Shown: positions 9,869 to 21,800 of the stretch, piece by piece | How positions within the stretch are numbered: position 1 is the first letter of the stretch | Layout of the letters: the number at the start of each line of letters is the position of its first letter | Assembly: GCF_963678635.1 (NCBI RefSeq) | Contig: NC_087065.1 | Location: forward strand, 69,690,956 to 69,754,955 | Length of the DNA stretch: 64,000 bases | Reading direction: 5' to 3' | Origin: Symsagittifera roscoffensis | Taxonomy: Eukaryota > Xenacoelomorpha > Acoela > Convolutidae | Notes under the pieces: generated by a model | Seen by the model: only the letters and a program-made list of their open reading frames with translations | The model's database searches: none | Told to the model about the DNA's origin: nothing | Position numbers and translations under genes: made by a program

Positions 9869-12449
9869 TATTGCCAGCAGTCTGTTGTCATTTACAAGAT
9901 TGTCAGGGACTGATCTTCAAGGTTTTTTTTGCAAACTCTTAATTATCTCCTTTTAATTCGACTGGGCTTTTAATTAACTCCTTTTATTCTATTTAATTAA
10001 CTCCTTTTAAACTGGGGAAGACTTGCCATCTACTTGGCTCGTAAGATTTTGAGGCCGTCGTGTAAAAAGAATTTTTGATGGCGTGTTGTCAGTATTTTAA
10101 AGAAAACCGGTGACAGCGCGCAATCAAAAAGAGAGTAAATAGGTCAAAGAATTAGGGTTGGTGGCGCTCCATAGTATTCTCGACAAGTTTGTGATCCTTG
10201 GAATTGCGTTTAGCAAATTTTCGACAATGGTTATTATGAGGACACTTTTTGCAATTATGTTTTTCTCTAGGTTTTCAGTTCCATTGTGTCTACAGAACAC
10301 AATATTAGTTTTTTTTGTTTCATACTTGAGCATGAAACACAATGCTCGCTTCAAAATTTACGACGAATTTTGTTGCTGCTCAGTAAATTTACAGAATTAT
10401 TGATTACCTTGTTGCAATTTTAAAAATCGTTACGGGTTGACATATAGTGATGCAGCTAGTACTGTATTGTTTTTTTGAGGTATTGTTTTTTCTAACGTTT
10501 TTTTTATGGGTCCCTAGAGAAAATTTTGAAGTGCTTGTTTAAAAAAACTTGCCCCTAGAATGAAAATCATACGCCTTAAGAACGTTCGCTCATTTTAAAA
10601 TAACAGTTTTAATGTAAGTCAAAAAGTCAAAAGATGAAGAGCAAAAATGGTTACGGTACACAAAAAAAAACACTTGTTTTTTAGTTTCACAACATGGGTG
10701 AAAATCCGGCAAAACTGTTAAATTCTCAGCTCGAAAAATTGGAAGTGACTGGACTAATACTTCAAGGCCGAATCTTTTGATAAAAATTGAATTCAATGAT
10801 GGAGCTTGTACTGGGTCGGTTGAAAACATAACGTCGTTTGAAAATTTTTCTAGCTTTTAACACATTTATCGGAAAATGTCTTAAGTTTTTGAAATATTTC
10901 TGTTCTTCAGGCGGAAACTTGTTAGAAATACATTTTGGAGTTTCGCGTTTGTCTTTTTGTCGGCGTTTTATGTGTTTTTTTAATAAAAAAATGGCATGTC
11001 AATCGCTGCTGATTGGAAATTGTTTGAAGCTAAGGGCTTGGAGTTATAGTCAAAAAACTAGAATCTGCAAACACGCAATCCTTTCGATTTGATCTTCCAA
11101 CAATTCGAATGCAATTTTGATAATTCGGTTGTTTTTTCAACTCATTAAGCTATCTCAAGATCAGAAATGTTTCAGAAATTTGAGAGGTTGTCCAATAAAC
11201 TTGTTAAAAGCTTTAACATCAAGTGTTTTAAAATTTAAAGTTTGAGCGATCTTATAGTTTTGTGAAGATTGACAGCATCGAATTCTCAATTGAAGCTGTG
11301 AATTGCAAACAGAGGGAAGAATTAAAAAAAATTAGAACCAGTTATTGCTTAGCCCACCCACTAACAGCCTGAAACCGAGAAAAAGCTAAACTGAACTCGG
11401 CTTTTTGAACGTGACTTGTTTTTAAAAGTATGACGTCATACTTTTTGTAATTTCTATTTAACCTCGGAGGTTTGATGTAGCTACCGAAATCGGTCAACTA
11501 AAAACAGGAAACATAAGATACAAAATAAGTCTATATGCTACTTCTTATTTTCAAAACCCCATTCAGAATTGTTCAAATCACGCCTCACCCTGAAGAGAAC
11601 ATCTGCGACTTATTTGATTTTTTTCTCTTTTTTTAAAAACATTTGGTACGCTTTTTTGAAAAGTTTAATGCGCCGAGGCTGATAATTTTTATTTGCAGCC
11701 AATATTGACCTATTGACCTTCTTTTTTTTCTATGAAATCTTGAAAATTTGAAAAATTCTAATGATAGCGTACTCGCAAAATTGTTTCAACCTACCAATTG
11801 TTGGTAGAATTTATAAAAAAAATGAAACAAAAAACAACAAAATTTCACTCTTTCTTTCTACAACGTTCAGAGGAATTTCATATAGGGGGGCTCCGCGGAC
11901 CCTATGTGTAAAGATAGGGAACAGATTTCTTCTATCATCAGCTCTGATATCTACTACTGGTCCTTCCTTTGAGAAACTCTTTCTTTGCTCCTCTCCAATC
12001 TGAGTTTCCATGTTGCCAAATGTAACTTGAAATTTCGACCTTTTCATAGTAGTGAAAAAAATCCTCAAACGTCTTGCTTTCAATTGTAATTATGAAAACG
12101 TTGTTTTCCATCTTGGTTGATGTTAAGTTAGGCTTTATTTAACATTGTCAGAGGAAGTTTTAAGAGGAAAAAACATAAAACCTTCTTTTTTCAAACAAAT
12201 AATTTCTCACTTTTCCATCATACACAACTTCGAATTTGTTGCAACCAATTTTGTATCGAAGTTTGTTGACAAACTTGAAGTTTGCTACATCAAAACGCTA
12301 CTTTTAGCTAGTCAAAATTTGAATAAAACTCAGATCAAAATCGTTAAGAATAAAAAATAGATTACAATTAAGAAAAATTTGAATACACCAAGATGAAAAT
12401 TTGTTTCTAAGTATTTAGATTTTTTGTTTCAAATTTTGAAGAAAATGAC
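9869..12449. other. Long stretch without recognised genes
   Basis: About 2.6 kb of AT-rich DNA. Frames of 76-90 codons on both strands have no family motif. I see no repeat copy, splice-supported exon or RNA gene here. Confidence 0.4.
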
Positions 12450-12612
12450 AGAAAATTTGTGTTCGCGTGGGTTTTCTTTCCCAGACAAAACTCGACTTCC
12501 TAGCTAAAAAATTTTCTGAAAGGTTACTCTTTTTTTTTTAAAACGAACTACTCTATAGAGCTTAAAATGCAGTCGGAACATCCAGCGCTTCGTCCTGAGA
12601 ATACGAGAACTT
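12450..12612 (-). repeat. Family A dispersed repeat, copy A4 (internally deleted)
   Basis: Both ends of the family are present in reverse orientation: the GTGGGTTTTCTTTCCCAGAC block and the terminal block (AAAATGCAGTCGGAACATCC ... CTTCGTCCTGA). The central 400 bp is missing. Confidence 0.6.
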
Positions 12613-12689
12613 TTGTATATACCTTTCTGATCAATATTATTCAGAATATTTTCAATTATTTTGTTCTGACATAGTCTAAATTTATTTTT

Positions 12690-13090
12690 GATTAATCAAA
12701 CTTTTCAAATTGGATATGACAAATACCTGAAATTGGATATGACAAAACATCATTTCTCGGCCTTTTGACTTAGATCATCTGTAGCCAATTTTTTTACGTT
12801 TGACTATGTTTCGAGACTTTTTTGAACAGATTTAGACCACAGTTTGTGTTTGAGTATGTTTTGACCACACTTTGTTTTGTTTTCGAACTTTTGTTTGACT
12901 CTGTGTTCGACTATATTTCGATCATGCTTTAATTTCGACTTTCTGTTGACCATGAATCGATAAGTGTTCGAATTTGTTACGAACATGTTTTTGATTAAGT
13001 TTCGACCATATTTTAAATACGGATTTGGGGTCGAATAACATCCGCGTGTTCGGCCAAATTCGATGAAACATTAGTCGAAAACCTCAAATT
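12690..13090 (+). repeat. Family B repeat, copy B1, with degenerate minisatellite
   Basis: Starts near TTTTCAAATTGGATATGACA, continues as about 250 bp of loosely repeated units of the type TTCGACTATGTTTTGACCAC, and ends in a block around GGGGTCGAATAACATCCGCG. The same order of blocks occurs at 16200-16660, so this is a dispersed repeat rather than chance. Confidence 0.65.
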
Positions 13091-14059
13091 GAGTAGGATT
13101 AAGTGCCTAACACACTCACAGTCAGAATTTGTCTGGTTTGATAAATTTAACGTCAATGTTCTTCAGTGTTCTCTGAAAACGCGAAATTCTGAGCAAGGAA
13201 GATATTTTCTCGATGAAGTCTGATCCTCTGGCATCTTTAGTGTGTTGTATTGCTAGATTAATTTGATATCGAACTTTCGGAGCCGTTCTTGAGTGGGGTT
13301 CTTGTTGATCTTCTAGTTAAACTTTGAACTTGTCTGTTCAGTTGTTTCTGTGGAATTGGACTCCAAAGTTTGGTGAAATTTTTCAACTTCGGTGCAGGTT
13401 CCTGATTTTTTTCCAAGCTGAGCTGGCGTCTTCGTTGCTAGACGCTTTCGCGTCTAATTTTTGTTGATTTCCCATAATCTTTTATGGTCTTTTTTATATT
13501 CGCTTTCGTTCTCTCAATTGCGTTCTCTTTTCTTGCCTTTATTCTTGGGTCAAATTTCCTCCTTTTTTTTGTTTTTGTTGCTGGGCACCTCAACTGATCC
13601 CGACATCTTAGTAATGTATCCATTTGAGTTTTTACAACTGCTTAGGACTGAAATTACCCTAGCTAGTTCTCTGAGTATGGGTCGAATGCAAACTTGTTTC
13701 TTTTTTTTTGTACACATGTTGAGCGAGAGAAAAAACAAAATTTGCGCTTTTTGTTTTGTACAGCTGTTCGATCACCTGTTGAGATCAAACATGAAAGAAC
13801 ACAACCTATACAAACTTTTTCTACAAACACCTCTTGAAGCCGCAAAACACTCAAAGACAACGTAACAAGTTAAATCAATGGTAAGAGACTCGGTTAGTAA
13901 ACACTATGAGACACAAGTAGAAACAACAAATGTTCTCGAAATCGTCAACAGTGTGAAGCCAACAGAAGAAAAAAAGACGCAGATGAACAACGCAACAAGA
14001 GTATTATATCAGTTGAGTCTTTAAATCAATTTTTGTTGATATTGGACCAAATCTAGCTG
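13091..14059. other. Stretch before the non-LTR remnant, nothing firm
   Basis: May hold the decayed upstream part of the non-LTR element that follows. Frames at 13438-13865 on both strands are low-complexity and unrecognised. Confidence 0.35.
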
Positions 14060-15620
14060 AATCTCTAAACACGGAGTGCAATTTTAAAGAGTATGAAGAG
14101 TAGATGGTACATTTTGTTTATCTAAAATGACAGAACAAGAAACTTTTGAAGCCATTAGTAATTTGCAAACCAAAAAGAGTCAAGATTGCTATGGAACCTC
14201 AAATTTTTTAATAAAAAAATTAATCCGGCAATCTGATCAACTTTGAAAGTTTTACTTAATCGAAAACTTAAAGAAAAGTTTTATCCGGAAGGTTAGCAAC
14301 TTGCTAAAATTATTCCAATCCAAAAAAGTGGGGGAGAAGGCTCAAACACCAATAACAGGCCAATATCACTGCTACCAAATTTGGAAAAGCAATTGAAAAA
14401 GAACTGTACTAAAGGATTGTTAGAAACCTTTACAATAAGGAAGTTTTTTCGAACTAACAGAAAACTTTCGTGTCAAAACGATCAACAGTTGATGCATTTG
14501 TGGAATTTCTCGGATCAAATGAAAATTTTTGTAAAATAAGAAAAAAAATTTTTGCACCCTCATTGCTTTATCGAAAGCTTTCGATACTGTGAACCAAAAA
14601 ATCTTGCTTAAAAATAGTCAATGTACGGAAATCAGTTGTCGAGAACCGTTACCAATTTGTTCAAATAAATTAAATAAAGTGCACTCAAAACAAAATGAAA
14701 TGTGGGGTCCCTCAGAGATAAGTTTTCTTTCTAATTTAAATCAATGGTCTCCCTGAGAATCCAAAAAATTACAACGTGGTTCTCTTTTTGATGATAATAA
14801 TATATATGGCAAAGTTTCGGAAGAAAACTATGATATAGTTTTGAACAAAATAGTAACATGGATGGCAGCAGAAAGACTTACGTTGAACCAAGATAGAACC
14901 GAAACAGTTCTATTCAGCACAAAGAAATTAAAGCAATTGATAAAGTTTCGTGGGAATGTCTAAAAAACAGTTATTGATTTCAGATTTTTAGGAGTTCAAA
15001 TTGATTGCAACTTAAAGTTCACTGAATGTATCCGAAATGTGAAAAACAGATGCGCAAAGTTCATTTCATTTCTGTACCAAACTAAAAACATTTATTGGTT
15101 CAAAAACTGATGAGAGTTTATGAAAGCTATATACAACCATTTTATCAATATGAAAAGTGGTTTTTTGGCTGCACCTCAAAAACAAATATAGATAAACTGC
15201 AGAAACAACAAGTTTTTTTTTATGAGAATGGAAAAAAAACTCGATGAAGTTAGATTGACAAGACAAAAGTTTAAGGTTTACTCAATCTATGAGCTACATA
15301 CATACGAAGTCTTCAAAATAATAAGAAAATAACAAACAAATCACGATGTGAAAAATTTCACAACATTAAAAAAAATGAGTAAGCATTTTCAAAGCGACAC
15401 ACAGATTAGAACATTACAAATGCGATCTGCTTGTATCTTTTCAAAAAGATAAATTTTAAAAAAATACGTGAGCCAGTAATACTTCTTTTCAAGTGGTTTG
15501 TCACTGGGCTATAAAATTTTGTTAAAGTTAATGCAATGCCCAGCAACGAAATTAGACAGTTTTGTTCATAAACTCAGAGATTCTGATTTCTGTGCAAATT
15601 GATTTTTTTGTGAAAATTAG
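14060..15620 (+). pseudogene. Decayed non-LTR retrotransposon reverse transcriptase
   Basis: Read across several frames, the + strand gives the classical landmarks of a jockey/CR1-type RT in the right order. These are KKSQDCYGTSNFLIKKL (about 14170), IIPIQKSGG and NRPISLLPN (about 14300-14385), a short ALSKAFDTVN block (about 14560-14595), CGVPQR (about 14700), a DD-containing block (about 14790), DRTETVLFSTKK (about 14890) and FLGVQIDCNLKF (about 14990). A C-terminal region follows to about 15600. Multiple frameshifts and stops show it is dead. No endonuclease domain or terminal repeats were found. Confidence 0.8.
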
Positions 15621-16199
15621 GTCGAACTTTTTTTGATGATTAACTGGTTTGTTTCATGTTAAGAAATCATAAATAAAACCCTCGGTCTTTATGAATTAGG
15701 TCTACATCCACAAAAACGGTTTATACAAAGCTTAAGGTTTCAATTGGATAAAATCAAAAGTATGGACTCTGATTCTGCAAATTGCTCTCAAACGGCACCT
15801 GCAAACAGGCTTGCAGCCTTACGGTGACCATTCAAATCGGCGCTACAAAAATGTGTTTTGAATTAAAAAATTGCTGTAATGTGTCTGAACGAAATTATTA
15901 TGATTTTTGTTGTTATTACCTTCCTTCGATTTTTGTTTATGAGAGTTAGGTTTTTTTATGAGACGTTATCATGTTGTTTGCTTAATTTGTTCTTTCTTAT
16001 CTTTTCTACTGCTCAAAGTATTGCATTCCTCATCATGAAACTGATAATTTTCATAAATTTCATAAATTGAACTATGTTGCAGTCACATTTTTTCAGAGTT
16101 TGTAGAGTTTAAGCGATTCAAAGGTTGATAAATCTTGAGGTTTGTTTTACCACCAACTAGTCTAATCAGTTGATTTTTTTTCTGACGCAGACTGAATTT
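15621..16199. other. Stretch with nothing recognised
   Basis: No supported feature. The 63-codon frame at 15879-16070 is hydrophobic low-complexity and is not called. Confidence 0.35.
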
Positions 16200-16660
16200 A
16201 ATTTTTAGTTAATCAAGTTTTTCAAATTGGATGTGCCAAAACTGGAAACTTTTTTTAATTTACTTTTTTGGTGAAACATCGCCTCACGGACATTGTAGAG
16301 ATCAAGTGTAGTCCATTTCGTTAGTTGGATTATGTTTCGAGACTGCGTTTAACCATATCTTGACCATTTTTGTGATCAAAATCTACTTGTTTTCGACCAC
16401 GCATTATATTCAACTTTTTGTTCGACTATGTTTTGATCACACTTTGTGTTCAACTTTGGTTTCGACTATGTTTTGATCCTACCTAGTGTTCAACTATGTT
16501 TAGACCACAACTTAATTTCGACTATGTTTTCGACTAAATTTCGAAACTCTAGTCCACTAAAAAGACTGCTTTCGACAGCAGTTGTGGGGTCGTACAACAT
16601 CCGTGTGTTAAACCAACTTTGGTCGAAACATAAGTCGGAAACCTCAACCCGGCTTGATAG
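16200..16660 (+). repeat. Family B repeat, copy B2, with degenerate minisatellite
   Basis: Same architecture as 12690-13090: a TTTTTCAAATTGGATGTGCC start, an array of TTCGACTATGTTTTGATC-type units, and an end block GGGGTCGTACAACATCCG followed by GTCGGAAACCTCAA. The two copies are clearly diverged. Confidence 0.65.
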
Positions 16661-16723
16661 CTGTATATCAGGAGTTTTGTCAAAATTAGTCATTCCATGT
16701 CTACGGCTCTACCTTCCAAAGTC

Positions 16724-17252
16724 AACAAGACTGCTCGAAGCCCTGAATGTTCCGACTGCCTTTTAAGGTCCGTGAAGCAGGGTTCGCTTCGTAGCAATTG
16801 ATGAGTTTTGAAGAACATGAAAAAAAAATTATATTGATTATTTTTTTAAATTTTAGGTTTTTTCTAAAAATCAACCCCCGACACGCCATATTAAATAGAA
16901 AATGATAGATTTTGCTCCTTTTAACAAATCAATTATGACAAATAAGCTTCTTTCAACCAATTTGGAATGATTTCCAAGACGGATTAAATCTCCGCTTACG
17001 CGTTAACAGCGCGAAATGTATCGCTCGATAATTGTCTCAAATTGACCATAATGGCAAACTTCAAGCCCCCATAACTCTGCAAAAAACGATCAGAGGTGAA
17101 ATATCTTTTCGAATTTAAGCTCATGTCAACATACCTTTTGAATGGTATGAAAAAAGTTCGTCGAAAATGACTAGTTATAAAGTCGAAATTTGTCTGAAGA
17201 AAAAAACACCCCGCGCACAAATATTCCGTTACTTTCTTACGATAGTCGGAAC
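16724..17252 (+). repeat. Family A dispersed repeat, copy A5
   Basis: Full-length copy with a small deletion in the leading hairpin (GCTCGAAGCCCTGAATG). It ends at ATAGTCGGAAC. A further degenerate 3' part of the family lies at about 17450-17640. Confidence 0.75.
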
Positions 17253-17449
17253 AATAAAATCCATTAAAGACTGTAACTAATAGAAAACCATGAACGAATG
17301 AGAACCAAACTACAATGCAATTCGCATTTATTGAAATCAGTAGTGAGAACAAACTTTTCAATGCTATACAACGACCATTAGTCATTATTCCGTTTGATGC
17401 AGCAAACTGCTCCATTTTTCCGTTAACTTGATTGTTTTTGTACAAATCA

Positions 17450-17640
17450 ACTCACTTTGGAACGCATTAATCCGCCTTTACGCTTGTTATAAGAACGCAA
17501 TATATTGCGTGGTAGTTATAGTGAATTGGCCAAATTAGCAATTTTCAAACCCACATAACTCTCCGAAAAATGATCGCAGGTGGTCTCAAAAATTCCAGAT
17601 GGTCTCAAAAACATTTAGTCAAAAGTCGAAAATTGACTGA
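17450..17640 (+). repeat. Degenerate family A fragment
   Basis: Shows the ATTAATCCGCCTTTACGC, GAATTGGCCAAATTAGCAAT and AAAAATGATCGCAGGTG landmarks of family A in order, with heavy divergence and loss of both ends. Confidence 0.55.
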
Positions 17641-17699
17641 ATAAAAAACCATGAAGGCTCGATGTTTTGAAAAATTATATTTAAAAAAAAAGAAAAAAT

Positions 17700-18228
17700 T
17701 TGCTCGTATCAGGGCGAAGCCATGAATGTTCCGACTGCCTTTTAAGGTTTTATGGAGCAGTAATAACATCAAAAAAATAAATGTAATAAAAATAAAATGA
17801 AATTTTTTTTTCTAGAATTTGAAATTTTTTATGAAAATCATTCTCCCACACGCCATATAAAGTACAAAAGGATAGATTTCGCTCCTTTTAACAAATCAAT
17901 AATGGCAATTAAGCTTCTTTCAACCAATATGGAACGATTTTAAGACGGATTAACTCTCCGCTTACGCGTTAATAGCGCCAAATATATCGCGAGTTAATTG
18001 TCCCAAATTGGCCAAAATGGCAATCTTTAAACCCCCATAACTTTACGAAAAATGATCACAGGTGAAATAGCTTTTCAAATTTGAGCTCAAGACAACAATA
18101 GCTTTCGAATGATTTTTAAAAAGTTCCGTCAAAAATGGCTAGTTAAGAAGTCGAAATTTGTCTGAAGCAAAAAAAAACCCACCCCGAGCACAAATATTCC
18201 GTTACTTTCGTATCGAAAGTCGGAACAA
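17700..18228 (+). repeat. Family A dispersed repeat, copy A6
   Basis: Near full-length; the first few bases are lost. It contains the CAGGGCGAAGCCATG hairpin and ends in CTTTCGTATCGAAAGTCGG. Confidence 0.8.
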
Positions 18229-18679
18229 TAACTAGTTTTCGTATTATAGATGACTTTTGAAAAACGCCGTAGAGAAAGCGTGTCAAAATCACAAGGTGTA
18301 TCGTCTGCAACGCAAACTGAAAAAAGTACGAACTTTTCAAACCCATTTGATATTTGAACCTTTATCAGTACTTTTTTAAAATTATTTTGCAGCATTAGTT
18401 GTCTTATTTGTGCTCTTTTTTCAAACTAATCTGGTGCCTACTTGTTTTCTAAAGTTCTGCGCCTTTGGCGCAAAGTTAATGCGTTTGATTGACTATTTGT
18501 AGTTTGAATCACATATTTCATTTATTCAAGACGGATTTTTTCTGATCAGATATCGAAATATTTTTAGGATCGTAGTCGGCCGAAAGTGCAAGTCACTTCA
18601 CTTGTCGTTCTGACAAATCACTTTTTGAAAATTGTTGATATAATCAAACACCCATCCTGAATCCAAATCATTCGATTTG

Positions 18680-18752
18680 TCGTTATTGAGTCAAAGTAAT
18701 AACTTTTAGGGCGTTTTGTTTACAAACTCAAGGTCTCTTGAATGTTTTGAAC
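18680..18752 (+). promoter_or_regulatory. Conserved upstream block of SPH-B
   Basis: Counterpart of 1676-1762: TTGTCGTTATTGAGTCA, then ACAAACTCAAGGTCTCTTG and AATGTTTTGA, about 115-135 bp before the SPH-B start codon. Likely promoter or 5' leader, inferred from paralogue conservation. Confidence 0.4.
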
Positions 18753-18866
18753 TGTCGTCGTTAAACTCCGCTGATGACACTATTATAACAAACTTAAAGG
18801 TTTAATGCTTTTTAGATTGCTGTTTATTATCCTGGCGTTTCCATCGTTTTTTGAAATTTAAAAGAC

Positions 18867-21800
18867 ATGAATGTTTCCTTCATTTTAGCATTAGCATTTC
18901 AACTGCAGCTGCTTTGTTTTGATTTTTTATCATCATTATCCCTTCCTGGGTATGACTCAAAAGTTGATAAAAAACAGACTTCAGAAGTGTTGAACGCAAT
19001 TATCAACGGGATCAATTCGCCGCCTCACCCGTTTTTTGTCACGCTTCATATCCTGGACTCTGTCAAGGGACTTTTCTGTGGGGGGACTTTAATTGCAAAC
19101 CAATGGGTTCTAGCCTCGGCCAACTGCGTGAACAAAACTACAGGTAAGAATTCTATTTGATTAATTGTACAAGTCGCCAAAATTACGCGCCAAAACTCCT
19201 TTTACGTCTTTTATGCGCGAAAACTCTGTCAATCCATCACAACTCATTATCTCGAAAGAATTAAACGATAAATCAGTCTGTTTTGAAGAGTGTATATGGC
19301 GGCGTTACTTCGCGCATGAGACTAATCTCCGACATCAACGTTGTAATACTCTTCTGCCACTCCACAAATTTTTGAAGTTTACCCATATTTTAGTGGATAA
19401 CGTGTTTGTGGAAGTTGGCGATTACAGTGCTGAATCTGAACAAAGATGCTTAGAACAAGTCAACGTCAAAAGAATCTTCGTGCACCCTAGGTGAGAACCA
19501 AGTTCCTGCAACAAATTCAATCAACTTTGACATTAATTCCGTCACTCATTCAATTCGATCAAAAACAAAATTGTATGACCAACTTTAGTTGTTTTCGCAG
19601 GATTTTTCATTGAAAGATTTGGTAAGCAAGCCTCTCCAACTTCCTCAAAAGACAAAAAAAAATCGTCAAAAAAATTTTTGCGCATTTTAAGTTTGTGAAT
19701 TTTCCTGAGAACTCAGAGTTTTTTTATTATAATAAGTAGTGTAACCTGTAGGATGTTTGTAGGGATCCAAAACTTTCAAATTGTGCTCAAGTTAGAGTTT
19801 TCCACGATATTTTTTCCACGGACCCTACATTTTTTCTAAAGGCACCTTTGCCGCCAATATATTGTTGAAAAAGGTCAATCACGCAATATGTAAATTCCGA
19901 CATTAAGTGTAAATTAATCTTACGAAGTGAAACCTAAGAGTGCCAATAGAGGTCAACCAAGGGTGACAGACAATACCGAAGGTCAGCACCTGTTAACAGA
20001 CTAATTAGCACAACGGTTGAGAGTTGATTGATGGCTAGAACTTAAACTCTCACGAATTGAACTAGCACCATATGACACTTCCGCTTCAATAAATGACTGA
20101 AAATACTGCAAAATGTTAATTGTAAAATTATGCAAGAAATTGACAAAAATACTGACTGATGAATTTTAAATTTAATGAACTAGTTTATGTAACGACGGTT
20201 TTAGACAACTAAGGAAATCACTTAGTGGTGATAAGGATTTTGAGTCTTGGACCAATAATGATCAACCCTCTCCCTGGGCTCACAATAGTTTTTTTCAGTT
20301 TTAAAGCTTTCATTTTATTTTTCCTCCGCTCCATCATTTCTACTCGCAATATAGTCGATCATCACCCCTCCCATTTTGGTAACCGCTGTCCTTTTTTGTG
20401 CAATTCTTCGCGACGCTGTTTCGTCCTGGCTATCATCCTGGTTGCTGTATGAGACCAGTCTAGCTTTTCGTGTTGTCTTGCGTTTCTTATCCGCGGATGC
20501 CGGTAACTTAGGGTCCCGTGGAATGGACTCAATCTCGCCGCCGCGTTGCGGAATAGTGTCATTTTCACTTTCAGTCTCTAGTACCGGATTACTTCTTTTG
20601 TCGCCCTGTGTTGATCCTGTCCATGTTGACCCTGTCCTTGTTGGTTCTGCTCGCTAATTGGTCTTGCTGGCGTGGTTATTTCTTGTGACGGTCCTGCTTG
20701 TGTGTCTCCTGTTGCCCTTGTCGCCCGTTTTAATGAGATAATTGGTAGGTTGTCGCTCTCATCCGATTGTGGCCCACTATTTCAAAATCGTCGTCCGGTT
20801 CTTTTCCGCTGCTGTTTTTCGGCGTTAGCTTTCTTCATGGTCCGTTCCTTCACTTCTTGCGGAGTTGGCGGTGCGAACATATCTCTAACTTTCTTAGCCT
20901 TTGGCTTCGTTGCCACACCCGATTTCCTAAGCACAACCCCGTTGTTTTGCGATAACGTATCGGCACTCTCCGTTTTTTTTGAATGGATTAGTTTATACCT
21001 CTTTAAACTTCGGTTTCCGGTTCGCTGGAACAATGAGCCAGAGGGCCCCTGTTGTCCACTCTGTCCCGCAGATTTCATGATAGACGGTTCATCGTCTTGA
21101 TTTCCGGCCTGCTCATCAATTAGCTTGCGCGAATGGCTCCTGTGTTTGAGGTCGTAACCAAGATCTGACCTCACCCCCCCAGTTAGTCTCGGTAGGATGC
21201 GGCATGCCCCTCACATTCGGGTCAGCTTCATCTAAACAAGCATTCTTCGTTTTAATTACTCGAGACCAATTCAGATTTTGGAGGGAGAGTTTTTTCGTAT
21301 GATTTCTTAGCACCATAGTCGCTTCTCGACGTTGCATTCTTTGAGAATCTGAGAGCATCAAGGGCTCTTTCGATCTTTTTTTTCCAAGGGTTTTGGATGT
21401 CTTTCTTGTTCGAAAGTCAATATCGAGTTTTTAAAGCTATCGATGGTGCGCTCTATACAGCCGGTTGCCCGGTGGTCATTTACCGGTGATTTTATGTCTT
21501 CTATACCCTCCCCATTACAAAAAGCTTTTACTCCGTTTGACATAAAACTTGTTTCCTGATGCATGTGGATTTTCCTCGGTACGCCGTGGTTTGCAATATA
21601 TTTTTTTTCTAGAAACTTCATGATTTTATCTGACCGATTATTTCCGCAGACCATCGCTGACGGCCAACGTAAGAAACGATCAACCGCCATTAACACGTAA
21701 TTCTGAGACTCGTTTAAATAGTTAATGGTGCCCCAAAAATCAAGCTGAACCGACTTGTTAAGTTCTTTTGTTTCGGGTATATTTCCAATCTGATTTTTAC

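Noticed and set aside
11761..12083. Overlapping 80-90 codon frames on both strands
   Set aside because: No motif, splice evidence or composition shift; treated as chance frames.
16996..18395. Minus-strand frames of 67-149 codons repeated with similar sequence
   Set aside because: They are translations of family A repeat copies and recur wherever the repeat does.
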